5,627 nt of DNA from an uncultured Verrucomicrobiota bacterium (lineage in GTDB: Bacteria; Verrucomicrobiota; Verrucomicrobiia; Limisphaerales; UBA9464). Shown here piece after piece: positions 5,519 to 5,627 of the stretch. The stretch's first letter is position 1, and each line of letters starts with the position of its first letter. The notes beneath the pieces were generated by a model, which worked only from the letters and a program-made list of their open reading frames with translations, was not told the DNA's origin and ran no database searches. The stretch spans positions 1 to 5,627 of the forward strand of contig CAIPFS010000522.1 in NCBI GenBank assembly GCA_903864375.1, given 5' to 3'. The translations under genes were made by a program, and so were the position numbers.

Positions 5519-5627
5519 ATGAGCGAACTTTCCCCGTCCCCGCCGCCCGTCCCCGAAGCCGAGTGGACCATTGCAGCAGCAAGAACCCTGTACACCATCG
5601 ACCGGTGGGGTGCCGGTTATTTCGACA
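5519..5627 (+). CDS. speA: Biosynthetic arginine decarboxylase, N-terminal fragment (cut by window end)
   Basis: Only the first 36 codons are inside the window; the frame is open to the edge. After a Pro-rich, Ser-rich start (residues 3-12), the stretch EWTIAAARTLYTIDRWGAGY (15-34), followed by FD, matches the conserved beginning of SpeA, whose usual pattern is W(S/T)I, LY.I, WG.GYF. SpeA is a large PLP-dependent cytoplasmic enzyme that decarboxylates arginine to agmatine, the entry to putrescine and spermidine synthesis. The PLP-binding and catalytic residues would lie beyond the window and cannot be checked. The ATG at 5519 is preferred because it is only 14 codons before the conserved Trp-16 and nothing protein-like precedes it. 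No Shine-Dalgarno is evident. It lies downstream of tRNA-Leu on the same strand but is probably transcribed separately. The call depends on a short motif, so confidence is moderate. Confidence 0.75.
   Translation, partial: MSELSPSPPPVPEAEWTIAAARTLYTIDRWGAGYFD

Noticed and set aside
5284..5598. Minus-strand frame of 104 codons
   Set aside because: It overlaps the tRNA 3' end and the start of the speA-like gene and has low-complexity, non-protein-like composition.

Overview
The window is compact bacterial chromosome with fairly high GC. By eye it suggests a Gram-negative bacterium of the Verrucomicrobiota or a close PVC-group relative. That placement is an inference. It rests on an outer-membrane TonB-dependent receptor, on start codons that mostly lack a clear Shine-Dalgarno sequence, and on the overall look of MiaB and of the SpeA-like N-terminus. 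No mobile element, CRISPR array, rRNA or phage gene is visible.

Layout, left to right. Positions 58-90 hold a strong intrinsic terminator serving the minus strand. Positions 125-2596 (minus) encode a complete 823-residue TonB-dependent receptor of the siderophore-receptor type. Positions 2597-3018 are a 422-bp gene-free region upstream of that receptor. It carries a good sigma70-like promoter candidate, a Fur-box-like 19-mer and two inverted repeats, so it is probably the receptor's control region. Positions 3019-3561 (minus) encode a small six-helix membrane protein of unknown function. It lies 20 bp downstream of miaB (3582-4970, minus), which encodes the tRNA methylthiotransferase, and the two probably form one transcript. 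Positions 5222-5305 (plus) are a type II tRNA-Leu with anticodon UAG and an encoded CCA end, divergent from miaB. From 5519 to the window edge (plus) is the start of an open reading frame that looks like biosynthetic arginine decarboxylase, SpeA.

How the parts relate. The receptor would bring a scarce nutrient, most likely ferric siderophore, across the outer membrane using TonB energy. No siderophore synthesis, ABC transporter or TonB/ExbBD gene is next to it, so its substrate cannot be read from context. miaB and tRNA-Leu both concern translation, but this tRNA has G at position 37 and should not be a MiaB substrate, so their closeness is probably not functional. The speA-like gene would start polyamine synthesis from arginine. 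Most of the window is ordinary housekeeping and uptake content. The parts most worth a second look are the receptor control region and the uncharacterised membrane protein.
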